Assembly (NCBI RefSeq): GCF_019097595.1
Contig: NC_080734.1
Location: 4,145,392 to 4,209,391 of the forward strand
DNA from: Hemibagrus wyckioides
Lineage: Eukaryota; Chordata; Actinopteri; Siluriformes; Bagridae
Reading direction: 5' to 3'
DNA: 64,000 bases
The notes beneath the pieces were generated by a model. It did not search any database, had not been told where the DNA came from, and saw nothing but the letters and a program-made list of their open reading frames with translations. Within the stretch, counting starts at the first letter, position 1. Every line of letters begins with the position of its first letter. Below, piece by piece: positions 24,801 to 37,700 of the stretch. The position numbers and the translations under genes were made by a program.

Positions 24801-27800
24801 AGGTGAGTGTATAGGTGTGTGGATGGAGGTGTAGGTGAGTATAGAGGGCTGGATGGGTGTGGAGGTGAGTGTATAGGGGGGTGGATTGGTGTGGAGGTGA
24901 GTGTATAGGTGTGTGGATGGGTGTGGAGGTGAGTGTATAGGGGGGTGGATGGGTGTGGAGGTGAGTGTATAGGTGTGTGGATGGGTGTGGAGGTGAGTGT
25001 ATAGGGGGGTGGTTGGGTGTGGAGGTGAGTGTATAGGGGGGTGGATGGGTGTGGAGGTGAGTGTATAGGGGGGTGGATGGGGGTGGAGGTGAGTGTATGA
25101 GGGTGGAGGTGAGTGTATAGGAGTGGATGGGGGTGGAGGTGAGTGTATAGGTGTGTGGATGGAGGTGTAGGTGAGTATAGGGGGCTGGATGGGTGTGGAG
25201 GTGAGTGTATGGGGGTGGAGGTGAGTGTATAGGGGGGTGGATTGGTGTGGAGGTGAGTGTATAGGTGTGTGGATGGGTGTGGAGGTGAGTGTATAGGGGG
25301 GTGGATGGGTGTGGAGGTGAGTGTATAGGGGGGTGGATGGGTGTGGAGGTGAGTGTATAGGTGTGTGGATGGGTGTGGAGGTGAGTGTATAGGGGGGTGG
25401 ATGGGTGTGGAGGTGAGTGTATAGGGGGGTGGATGGGTGTGGAGGTGAGTGTATAGGGGGTGGATGGGTGTGGAGGTGAGTGTATAGGGGGGTGGATGGG
25501 TGTGGAGGTGAGTGTATAGGGGTGGATGGGTGGGGAGGTGAGTGTATAGGGGGGTGGATGGGTGTGGAGGTGAGTGTATAGGGGTGGATGGGTGTGGAGG
25601 TGAGTGTATAGGTGTGTGGTTGGGTGTGGAGGTGAGTGTATAGGTGTGTGGTTGGGTGTGGAGGTGAGTATAGGGGTGGATGGGTGTGGAGGTGAGTGTA
25701 TAGGGGTGGATGGGGGTGTAGGTGAGTGTATAGGGGTGGATGGGGGTGTAGGTGAGTGTATAGGTGTGGATGGGGGTGGGTGAGTGTGTGGGTGTGTGGA
25801 TGGATGGGGGGGTGAGTGTATAGGGGGGGATGGGGGTGTAGGTGAGTGTATAGGTGTGTGGATGGATGTGGAGGTGAGTGTATAGGGGTGGATGGGTGTG
25901 GAGGTGAGTGTATAGGTGTGTGTGGTTGGGTGTGGAGGTGAGTATAGGGGTGGGTGGGTGTGGAGGTGAGTGTATAGGGGTGGATGGGGGTGGAGGTGAG
26001 TGTATAGGGGTGGATGGGGGTGTAGGTGAGTGTATAGGTGTGGATGGGGGTGTACGTGAGTGTATAGGGGTGGATGAGTGTGGAGGTGAGTGTATAGGGG
26101 TGGATGGGGGTGTAGGTGAGTGTATAGGGGTGGATGAGTGTGGAGGTGAGTGTATAGGTGTGTGGATGGGTGTGTAGGGGGGTGGATGGGGGTGGAGGTG
26201 AGTGTATGGGTTGGATGGGGGTGGAGGTGAGTGTATAGGGGTGGATGGGGGTGGAGGTGAGTGTATAGGTGTGTGGATGGATGTGGAGGTGAGTGTGTAG
26301 GGGTGAATGGGGTTGTAGGTGAGTGTATAGGGGGGTGGATGGGGGTGTAGGTGAGTGTATAGGTGTGTGGATGGATGTGGAGGTGAGTGTATAGGGGTGG
26401 ATGAGTGTGGAGGTGAGTGTATAGGGGTGGATGGGGGTGTAGGTGAGTGTATAGGGGTGGATGAGTGTGGAGGTGAGTGTATAGGTGTGTGGATGGGTGT
26501 GTAGGGGGGTGGATGGGGGTGTAGGTGAGTGTATGGGTTGGTTGGGGGTGGACCTGAGTGTATAGGGTTGGATGCGGGTGGAGGTGAGTGTATAGGTGTG
26601 TGGATGGATGTGGAGGTGAGTGTGTAGGGGTGGATGGGGTTGTAGGTGAGTGTATAGGGGGGTGGATGGGGGTGGAGGTGAGTGTATAGGTGTGTGGATG
26701 GATGGGGGTGTAGGTGAGTGTATAGGTGTGTGGATGGGTGTGTACGTGAGTGTATAGGGGTGAATGGGGGTGTAGGTGAGTGTATAGGGGTGGATGGGTG
26801 TGTAGGTGAGTGTATAGGGGTGGATGGGGGTGTAGGTGTGTGGATGGGGATGGATGGGGGTGGAGGTGAGAGTATAGGGGTGGAGGGGGGTGGAGGTGAG
26901 TGTATAGAGGTGGATGGGTGTGTAGGTGAGTGTATAGGTGTGTGGATGGGTGTGTACGTGAGTGTATAGGGGTGAATGGGGCTGTAGGTGAGTGTATAGG
27001 GGTGGATGGGTGTGTAGGTGAGTGTATAGGGGTGGATGGGGGTGTAGGTGTGTGGATGGGGATGGATGGGGGTGGAGGTGAGTGTATAGGGGTGGAGGTG
27101 AGTGTATAGGGGTGGATGGGGGTGGAGGTGAGTGTATAGGGGTGGATGGGGGTGGAGGTGAGTGTATAGGGGTGGATGGGGGTGTCGGTGAGTGTATAGG
27201 GATGGATGGGGGTGGAGGTGAGTGTATAGGTGTGTGGATGGAGGTGGAGGTGAGTGTATAGGTGTGGATGGGGGTGTAGGTGAGTGTATAGGGGTGGATG
27301 GGTGTGGAGGTGAGTGTATAGGTGTGTGGATGGGTGTGGAGGTGAGTGTATAGGGGGGTGGATGGGGGTGTAGGTGAGTGTATAGGGGTGGATGGGTGTG
27401 GAGGTGAGTGTATAGGTGTGTGGATTGGTGTGGAGGTGAGTGTATAGGGGGGTGGATGGGGGTGTAGGTGAGTGTATAGGGGTGGATGGGGGTGGAGGAG
27501 AGTGTATAGGGGTGGATGGGGGTGGAGGTGAGTGTATAGGGGTGGATGGGGGTGGAGGTGAGTGTATAGGGGTGGATGGGGTGTAGGTGAGTGTATAGGG
27601 GTGGATGGGGGTGTAGGTGAGTGTATAGGGGTGGATGGGGGTGTCGGTGAGTGTATAGGGATGGATGGGGGTGTAGGTGAGTGTATAGGTGTGTGGATGG
27701 GTGTGGAGGTGAGTGTATAGGTGTGGATGGGTGTGTAGGTGAGTGTATAGGGGTGGATGGGTGTGGAGGTGAGTGTATAGGTGTGTGGATGGGTGTGGAG

Positions 27801-30652
27801 GTGAGTGTATAGGGGGGTGGATGGGGGTGTAGGTGAGTGTATAGGGGTGGATGGGGGTGGAGGTGAGTGTATAGGGGTGGATGGGGGTGGAGGTGAGTGT
27901 ATAGAGGTGGATGGGGTGGAGGTGAGTGTATAGGGGTGGATGGGGGTGTCGGTGAGTGTATAGGGGTGGATGGGGTGTCGGTGAGTGTATAGGGATGGAT
28001 GGGGGTGGAGGTGAGTGTATAGGGGTGGATGGGGGTGGAGGTGAGTGTATAGGTGTGTGGATGGAGGTGGAGGTGAGTGTATAGGTGTGGATGGGGGTGT
28101 AGGTGAGTGTATAGGGGTGGATGGGTGTGGAGGTGAGTGTATAGGGGTGGATGGGTGTGGAGGTGAGTGTATAGGTGTGTGGATGGGTGTGGAGGTGAGT
28201 GTTTAGGGGATGGATGGGGGTGTCGGTGAGTGTATAGGGATGGATGGGGGTGGAGGTGAGTGTATAGGGATGGATGGGGGTGGAGGTGAGTGTATAGGGG
28301 TGGATGGGGGTGGAGGTGAGTGTATAGGTGTGTGGATGGAGGTGGAGGTGAGTGTATAGGTGTGGATGGGGGTGGAGGTGAGTGTATAGGGGTGTATGGG
28401 GGTGGAGGTGAGTGTATATGGGTGTGGAGGTGAGTGTATAGGTGTGTGGATGGGCGTGGAGGTGAGTGTATAGGGGGGTGGATGGGGGTGTAGGTGAGTG
28501 TATGGGGTGGATGGGTGTGGAGGTGAGTGTATAGGGGTGGATGGGGTGGAGGTGAGTGGATGGGGTGGATGGGTGTGGAGGTGAGTGTATAGGGGTGGAT
28601 GGGGGTGGAGGTGAGTGTATAGGGGTGGATGGGGTGGAGGTGAGTGTATAGGTGTGTGGATGGATGTGGAGGTGAGTGTATAGGGGTGTGGATGGATGTG
28701 TGGATGGATGTGGAGGTGGGTGTGGAGGTGAGTGTATAGGTGTGTGGATGGATGTGGAGGTGGGTGTGGAGGTGAATGTATAGGTGTGTGGATGGATGTG
28801 GAGGTGGGTGTGGAGGTGAGTGTATAGGGGTGGAGGGGGGTGTAGGTGAGTGTATAGGTGTGTGGATGGATGTGGAGGTGAGTGTATAGGGGTGTGGATG
28901 GATGTGTGGATGGATGTGGAGGTGGGTGTGGAGGTGAGTGTATAGGTGTGTGGATGGATGTGGAGGTGAGTGTATAGGGGTGTGGATGGATGTGGAGGTG
29001 AGTGTATAGGTGTGTGGATGGATGTGTGGATGGATGTGGAGGTGGGTGTGGAGGTGAGTGTATAGGTGTGTGGATGGGTGTGGAGGTGGGTGTGGAGGTG
29101 AGTGTATAGGTGTGGATGGGGGTGTAGGTGAGTGTATAGGGGTGGATGGGGGTGTAGGTGAGTGTGGAGGTGAGTGTATAGGTGTGTGGATGGGTGTGGA
29201 GGTGGGTGTGGAGGTGAGTGTATAGGGGTGGATGGGGGTGTAGGTGAGTGTATAGGGTGGATGGGTGTGGAGGTGAGTGTGGAGTTGAGTGTATAGGTGT
29301 GTGGATGGATGTGGAGGTGGGTGTGGAGGTGAGTGTATAGGTGTGGATGGGGGTGTAGGTGAGTGTATAGGGGTGGATGGGTGTGGAGGTGAGTGTGGAG
29401 GTGAGTGTATAGGTGTGTGGATGGATGTGGAGGTGGGTGTGGAGGTGAGTGTATAGGTGTGTGGATGGATGTGGAGGTGGGTGTGGAGGTGAGTGTATAG
29501 GTGTGGATGGGGGTGTAGGTGAGTGTATAGGGGTGGATGGGTGTGGAGGTGAGTGTGGAGGTGAGTGTATAGGTGTGTGGATGGATGTGGAGGTGGGTGT
29601 GGAGGTGAGTGTATAGGTGTGTGGATGGATGTGGAGGTGGGTGTGGAGGTGAGTGTATAGGGGGGGAGGGGGGTGTAGGTGAGTGTATAGGGGTGGATGG
29701 GTGTGGAGGTGATTGTGGAGGTGAGTGTATAGGTGTGTGGATGGATGTGGAGGTGGGTGTGGAGGTGAGTGTATAGGTGTGGATGGGGGTGTAGGTGAGT
29801 GTATAGGGGTGGATGGGTGTGGAGGTGAGTGTGGAGGTGAGTGTATAGGTGTGTGGATGGATGTGGAGGTGGGTGTGGAGGTGAGTGTATAGGTGTGTGG
29901 ATGGATGTGGAGGTGGGTGTGGAGGTGAGTGTATAGGGGTGGATGGGGGTGTAGGTGAGTGTATAGGGGTGGTTGGGTGTGGAGGGGATTGTGGAGGTGA
30001 GTGTATAGGTGTGTGGTTGGATGTGGAGGTGGGTGTGGAGGTGAGTGTATGGGGGTGGATGGGGGTGTAGGTGAGTGTAGAGGGGTGGATGGGTGTGGAG
30101 GTGATTGTGGAGGTGAGTGTATAGGTGTGTGGATGGATGTGGAGGTGGGTGTGGAGGTGAGTGTATAGGTGTGTGGATGGATGTGGAGGTGGGTGTGGAG
30201 GTGAGTGTATAGGTGTGTGGATGGATGTGGAGGTGGGTGTGGAGGTGAGTGTATAGGTGTGTGGATGGATGTGGAGGTGGGTGTGGAGGTGAGTGTATAG
30301 GGGTGGATGGGGGTGTAGGTGAGTGTATAGGGGTGGATGGGGGTGTAGGTGAGTGTATAGGGGTGGATGGGGGTGTAGGTGAGTGTATAGGGGTGGATGG
30401 GTGTGGAGGTGAGTGTATAGGGGGGTGGATGGGGGTGTAGGTGAGTGTATAGGGGTGGATGGGGGTGTAGAAAAGATGGTCAGCTTTTTTATCTGGTCAG
30501 CTGAATGGAACCCAAAGCGGGATGTGGCTAATAAACATCCCCTGGACTGTGAGGAAAGTAAATGTGGGGAAATTCCTGTAAAACTGCCGTATTTTCTGCT
30601 TTGTTAACTGTGTGACCCGGTCCTGAGGCCAGCCTTGCGTTTCGACTTTTGT

Positions 30653-30689
<37 letters not shown>

Positions 30690-30774
30690 CTGTTGTGGTC
30701 AAGGCCAGGAATTCAGTCCTCCCTTATAGATAAGAAAAATCTTTCTAACTTTCTATCAATGTGGTTGTGTTGCG

Positions 30775-30818
<44 letters not shown>

Positions 30819-31246
30819 CATCATCTGAGATCTTAATAAACGGAGCGTAAGATGAAGAATTTCTCCCTGAGTGCCTCTTTAACATTCCAGTATGCCTGTA
30901 CATATTGCTTTTAACACAAACATGGATCTCGCCAATTTATTCACATTAATAACTCATCACACTCACACTCACACACACACACACATATACACACATACAC
31001 AGACATATACACACACACATATACACACATACACAGACATATACACACATACACAGACATATACACACATACACAGACATATACACACATACACATACAT
31101 ATACACACATACACACAGGTCTATAGGCAACATAAATATGTCCCGGTTTTAAGTGTGATGTTAAACACTGGGGTACATGGAACAGAGAGGAGCCGCCGTG
31201 TGTAAAGGGTTACTTTAGTTCAAAACATGATAGCAGACCTTGACCA

Positions 31247-31285
<39 letters not shown>

Positions 31286-31725
31286 AGTATGCCAGAGCTC
31301 TTCTGTGGAAATAAAAACACAAGTCCCCAAATTCCTGTCTCACTACTACATTCCCATCCCGCTTCAGAGCCTGGGAAATAGTGCAGGAAACCCAGAGGGC
31401 ATTGAGGGTGGTGGGTATGTGGAAATAACACACACACACACACAATTGTTTTGTGTCTGTCCATGGAGTGAAATCACGTGGACTCATTAGTTACACAGAC
31501 TCGTGTGTAAACATTCAAGAGTCACTGAAGGAGTACAATCTCACACACACACAAACACACAGGGGTGAAGATGCACACTCTTACTCACTCTCTTTCTGTC
31601 CTTCTCACACACTCACTTTCTCTCACACTGTTTCTCATACTCGATTTCTCTCTTTCACTCTCTCACACACTCACTCTTTCACTCCCTTTCTCTTGCGCTC
31701 ATTCACTCCCACTGTCTCTCCCTCC

Positions 31726-31764
<39 letters not shown>

Positions 31765-34700
31765 TCCCTCTCATATTCGCTCTCTCTCTCACTCACTTCC
31801 TCCCTCACACACTCACTCCCTCTCACACACTCACTCCCTCTCACACACACACTCTCTCTTACACACTCATTCTCTCTCACTCTCTCCCTCATACACACTC
31901 ACATTCTCTCTCACACTCTTTCACTCTTTCTTTCTCTGTCTCTCTCAGTGACGGAGGCAGGTTTCGGAGCAGACATCGGCATGGAGAAGTTCTTCAACAT
32001 TAAATGCCGTGCCTCTGGACTGAAGCCTGATGTCGTGGTGTTGGTGGCCACCATCAGAGCTCTGAAGATGCACGGAGGAGGTCCGAATGTAAGACTCCCG
32101 TTTTTGTCCTTCGTATTTGCACCAGAAGCATTTTACTCACTCACGTACGATACTCATGGCTAACTGGTCAGTTCTCCACAAGGGCCGATTCTATTTAGAG
32201 TCAGATCAACTCTGAGAACGTCTGTCATTAATAAAGAAAGAAATAAATAGCTAGTTAAAATTGTGACGCTTCAGAAACATTTAACATTTACCCTCATCAC
32301 TGTCACTTCCTGTTTGTCTTTATGCTGAGAAGTTTCAGTAGCTCAGGCAGGAAACGAATCAAACCCCGATCTCGGCTCTTACACAGCTCCATACACTCGG
32401 TTTTCTTCTTTTTTCCACAGGTAACAGCTGGAGTGCCGCTGCCCAAAGAATACACAGACGAGGTAAACACATCCTTCGTTTCTGTGGGTTTTTTAAATCG
32501 TGTCAAAATTGTAAATATATCATGCTGGTGGTGTTTATTTAGCACCCCGGTGTCAGAGTGATGATTAAGATAGGAGACCGGTGCCTCGGTCACATGGACA
32601 GTTCTGTTGGCTTCCATCAGAAAACACACCCGAGGTCCAGATGATCAGATGTTCTACAGATTCCTGAGCAATACTTTATATACTCTATCAGCAGTACTGT
32701 AAGATGAATCAAAACAGGCCATCGTTAAGTACTCAATAATTACTTTAGAATTGAATAGTCATTAATTTAAGAAAAGAAATTCATTTAAGAAATAAAATGA
32801 AATAAAGATTTTAAGAATGAAAATGAAATAATTAAATTTGAAGAAATAAGATAAAAGAAAAAGAAAAACAAAATGAACAAAATTAAGAAATAAAATTAAT
32901 TTTAAGAGATAAAATGAAATAAATTAATTTAAAAAACCAAAATGAAATAAATGTGAAGAAATACAATGAAATAAATAAATTATAAGAAATACAATGAGAA
33001 CTAAATTTTAAGAAATAAAATGAAATAAATCTGATAGGTTTATTAGTTAATTTCTTTTTAATAATTTAAGTGGTTAAATAAATATTAAATTAAAAAAGTT
33101 AACATTAAATAAATAGTACAAATAAACATTAAATAAAAATAATGTTTCTGTCGGTTTGTTCTCAAATTGCTAATTTGATCATTTCATCATAGCTAGCTAT
33201 AAGCTACAGATATTCTATAGAATTAATTCTTCACTGAGTTCTGAATGACTGAACTAAGTCCCGCCCCAGACCGTCTCCTATTGGCTGATAGCTCGCTACA
33301 TCAGAGTACATTGTTCTTCTGTGTGATCTTTGGAAGTTGCGTTCTTCAGAATGTCCTGCATTCATTTTGTCCTTAATCCAGTAAATAAAAATTACTTTCC
33401 CTTTAAATATCATCTAAGCCTTCAGCTGGACAAGTGGTCACAGCTTCTGCACAGTGACGTCCAGTAGGATCGTAAACATTACAGGAAAGACTCATGGTCA
33501 CTAAGGAGGTCTTTGTTTATGAGAATCAGAAGTAAAGAGCATTTTTCAGGAGCTCTAGATGTATTCTAATCATGGACCAGTGAAATTCTGCGGCAGATCT
33601 AACCACAGTTCCACCAGAGGAACCTTTTAGGAGCAAAGCTATTTTTGTGGAACTCTAGCTCTGTTTTCTCTGGAGGAACCTTTTGTTTAAAAAAAATCCA
33701 GAATTTTATTAAGAACTTGAACTTTTTCTACTGAAAAAGCATTTCACTTTTTTTTCTATTGAGGAAACCATTTCAGGAACCTGAGGAACTTTTTCAAAGG
33801 AACTCTATATGCTTTTCTACTGAGGAAAACCATCTCAGCCACAGTTTTAACGAAAATTCGAAAACCAAGGAGAATTTTGAGAACTTTGCTGTGTTTTCAC
33901 CAGAGGAACCCATGGCTCGGTTCCTTTTCAGCTCGGTTCCTGCTCTAGAGTTGGTGCTGCAGACGAGCAACTATCAAGATGGACACAAGGACCAGGAGGT
34001 TTCTTGAGATTAATAAGGATCTTAGGTAGGTTAGGTAGACGTGTGTAAATGACTGACCCGCTCCATACCTCCGTTGCTCTTCTCCTCCATAACATGGCAT
34101 GATGTGATTAAATTCACAGCGTAAATATAACTTGGTTTTGTCGAAGATGGAAGCTGCGGCCCCGTGGGAGCCGTAATGGCCGAGAGACGCTGTGTCTGCT
34201 TTCCATCAGCCTCCTTAAACCAACCTCAGCTGAGCAAATAACTGGAGTGCTTAAGCTAATTGTGCGGTTCTTTAACAAGAAGCAGAAGGCACCATGCCGC
34301 TATCCTGGGCTCCGGGTATCGAGGGAGCAGGAAGTTCCTCCCGGGAGGAGGAGGTGACCCTTTTCCTACACCGGCGCTGGACATCTGTCCTCCTCTTCTG
34401 ATGAAAGCGCAAGGTTGAAAGTGGACAGCGGGAGGCGGCAGCATGGTGCTCGAAAGACTTGACTGTGGCTCGAGGTCAAGGGTTCCGTCACAGACTGTCC
34501 CTTGAACCTGAAGTTGCTCCAGGGCGGGGCAGCAGATGGTTCATGCAGAACTCCTTTGCGCCATTGAGGAATTCCTTTAGGCCGGTTAGTTCAAGATGTC
34601 GTATGTGAGAAGATTAGTAGTTAATCCTGCTGCTTCTGCGATTACTTAAATCACATCTGTGGCTCCTTACGGCCAGATGTTAACGTCACCTCAAAACTGA

Positions 34701-37700
34701 GACAATTAATCAAAACTGAAGTGTTCCTTTAAATACAGTCAATCAAACTATAGATCTAATTAGCATCCATGGTTTGCTTTTTAACCCTTTAAAAACTGGC
34801 ACATTTTTTGTTGTTATTTTTCCCCCGAGGTGTGTGTTTAGATTCTTCAAGATGCATATCAAATTTAGCATAACACAGCATAAACGGAGAAGAGGAAATC
34901 AGCTCTGAACATGATGGAGGTGCTCACAGGTATAACGATCCCAGAGCACATGGGGTTTAGATTTGCACTGGAGTTCGGATGCTAACAAGAAACAAAAGTG
35001 TTAAAACTACCAGTTTAACGTCAGCGTAAACTACTCGTACGTTTTCTTGTTCAGAATCTTAAGCTGGTCTCCGAAGGCTGCAGCAACCTGAAGAAACAGA
35101 TCCAGATCGCTGGTCTGTTTGGCGTTCCCGTGGTGGTGGCTCTCAACGTCTTCAGGTAAGGATCCTTAATCCTGACCTCACGTTTTCAAAGCGATTCACT
35201 TTTTGCTGGACGCTAGCAATTTGTGTAATTAAAAACTGTAGCTTGATTTTTTAGACTATGTTTACTAGCGTGTTGGCAGAAATGCTAGCTAAAACAAGTA
35301 GCTAGGTTTGTTAGCTAACAGTTACATTGTGTAATTAAAAAGTTCTTTGTACAAATTAGGTAGACAGTTAGCTAAGACGTGAATTAATCCGTTAGCCAGG
35401 TTTCCTAGCAAGTTAGCAAACTCTGGAGACTCCTTCCATAAGAGCTGAGTAAACCTTCTAGAGAAAAAATTTCATTGCATCAACAACGTTTAGAATCTGT
35501 TTACGTTGGATCGTCCGCCGTTACTATAGAAACGATTACGATATCTGCTCGAGCTGCTGTGCTGGAAAACTAATCAACACCTTCTGACCAATCAGAACAC
35601 AGAATTCAGCCTCACTGAAAGCTTGTTTGTTTGTTTTTTCTAAAGGACCGACACGGAGGCCGAGATCGAGCTGGTGTGTCGTACGGCCCAGGCCTCGGGG
35701 GCGTCGGCGGCCGTGCCATGTCATCACTGGGGGCGGGGCGGACGTGGCGCCATGGAGCTGGCGCATGCCGTGAAAGAAGCAGCAGCAGAACAGAAGAGTC
35801 ATTTCCACTTCCTGTACAGCCTTCAGGTGAAGCTACAGCTCTGTCTGTTTTATTTCACCCTTCTGCTTTAAAGATCACGTACGCCGTCAGCTGATCTGCC
35901 TATTCACGGCTACGTGAGACGAAATGTGGGATATGTAGCACGCTGACGAGACTTTTAATTGTGCGGAACGTGTTAAACGGTCTCGCCCCGTCGAGGAGGT
36001 GTGTGAAGTCACCGAGGTCAGTTCAGAACAGCTCGTATGTCCTCCTGAAGAACTTGAAGGAGAAACTTCACCTTGAAGATGTTCTGAACGTTTCCTACAT
36101 TACCCACAATGCCAGAATCTCTGCTAATAGTTTTCTCCCTGGCTTCTTTAATCCAGCGCTCTCACTCATCTCATCATCTGTAACAGGCTTTCACGCTCGT
36201 TTCCTCGACTAGCCGAAAGTTTTCCTTCCTTTCATGAGCCGCTTTTCCTCGCTCGTTTGCGCCGTCACAGTATGAGGAGAAATGATCTCAGGAATGCAGA
36301 GACATGAATTATATCCCACAGACAGTGCTATTAAATCAGCTCCATTTACCAGAATCATGGATTTGCGATTATATCTGGTTGTGTAATTACCGAGGTTCAT
36401 GGTGTGGTTTGTTTTAGCGTGTTTACGCCGTAATGTGATTGAACGCTTGCTCTTGGATTGAAGTCGCATGGTTTTGGGAATGTTTGGTTTTTTTCCAGTT
36501 CCAGGTTTAACGACCGGATCTTGACTCTCGTGTCACGTCCCATCAATCGTCAGGTAAAGCGGCTGTTTAAATATCAGTAGAGCGTCTTAAATGGTCCGTC
36601 ATGCTAAAAGATTGATCCTGAAAAATCTAATCTGTAATGTTATGTACTCACTCTCTCACATGCTAGCTTGTTTCAGGCTAAGACTACAGAGTGCTAGTGA
36701 GCTAGCTGACAATAATGATTGTTTATGGATAACGAATGCGGAATAATAGTTAGCAATGCAGCTAGTGGATCCGATATTGGACTGGTCCAGGGTCAGTATT
36801 ATTTATTAAATAAAACTCTTTTATTTTTTCCCCTCTCAGACCCCCATTGTGGAGAAAATCCGCACTATCGCACAGCAGGTTTACGGCGCCGAGGACATCG
36901 AGTTGTCGCCAGAAGCACGAGCGAAAATCGACGAGTACACGCGACAGGTGAGATCGTGTAGTGTGGAGAAACTTCCCTGAAATATTGTTATACAAGCCTC
37001 GGGAAATAAAACGTGTCGATTTCCTCATTCAGGGGTTTGACGCTTTACCTGTGTGCATGGCCAAAACACACCTGTCTCTCTCTCACATGCCTGAGAAAAA
37101 GGGCGTGCCTACCGGATTCATCCTGCCAATCAGAGACGTCCGTGCCAGCATAGGGGCGGGGTTTATTTATCCTCTGGTTGGAACGGTGAGTATTTCTCTC
37201 TCTCTCTCTCTCCCCTCCAGGAAGTGTACTGAACCATGTCCTTCCTGTAGGAGGTGGCCAGAGTTCAGTTGGACTGGACCTGTGGCACGATTCCTGTCAA
37301 CAAGACTTATCACACGTGTAGCATGAGTGAGGAGTGGCAGGGGAATGACGTATGATGTGGAGGAAGTGCTGGCAATAAAAATAATATATAATAATAATTT
37401 AAAAAAAAACAAAAAAAAAACTATATGTTGAGTCGTCATACACACTATATTGCCAAAAGTTTTGGGACGTCTGCCTTTACATGCACATGAATGTAATATG
37501 GAGTTGTCCCGCCCTTTGCAGCTGTAACAGCTTCAACTCTTCTGGGAAGGCTTTCCACAAGGTTTAGGAGTGTGTTTATGGGAATTTTTGACCATTCCTC
37601 TAGAAGCACATTTGTGAGGTCAGGCACTGATGTTGGATGAGAAGGTCTGTCTCACAGTCTCCTCTCTAATTCATCCCAAAGGTGTTCTATGGGGTTGAGG

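Larger units (their letters stand above)
12793..31948 (+). other. MTHFD1L giant intron E-F (19.2 kb)
   Basis: The donor gtgagg at 12793 and the acceptor ctctctcag at 31948 bracket an intron far larger than its neighbours. About 15.8 kb is the 30-bp-period minisatellite. The rest is the 1.2-kb interruption, microsatellites and the long pyrimidine tract before exon F. The stretch 12900-13490 is AT-rich with an apparent hAT-like string (tagtgtttctcaacc) near 13124 and no genes. Confidence 0.85.
32089..35054 (+). other. MTHFD1L introns F-G and G-H
   Basis: Intron F-G (32089-32420) is unremarkable. Intron G-H (32463-35054) has an A-rich low-complexity tract (32740-33130), a repeat-like stretch (33590-34010) and a unique GC-balanced segment (34130-34500). 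No exon was seen besides exon G. Confidence 0.7.
35156..36839 (+). other. MTHFD1L introns H-I and I-J
   Basis: Intron H-I (35156-35645) has tgctagct-rich sequence with no repeats of note. Intron I-J (35827-36839) contains a low-repeat stretch at 36228-36480 and is otherwise unremarkable. No extra exon was found, and the protein is continuous across both. Confidence 0.7.

Noticed and set aside
31453..32163. 236-codon frame running into exon F
   Set aside because: The upstream part is CT/CA simple repeat, and exon F is read in this frame only by chance of the acceptor region. The spliced FTHFS frame explains the exon.
35961..36212. 83-codon frame after exon I
   Set aside because: It lies wholly within intron I-J. 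The protein is continuous from exon I to exon J without it, and no domain is recognisable.
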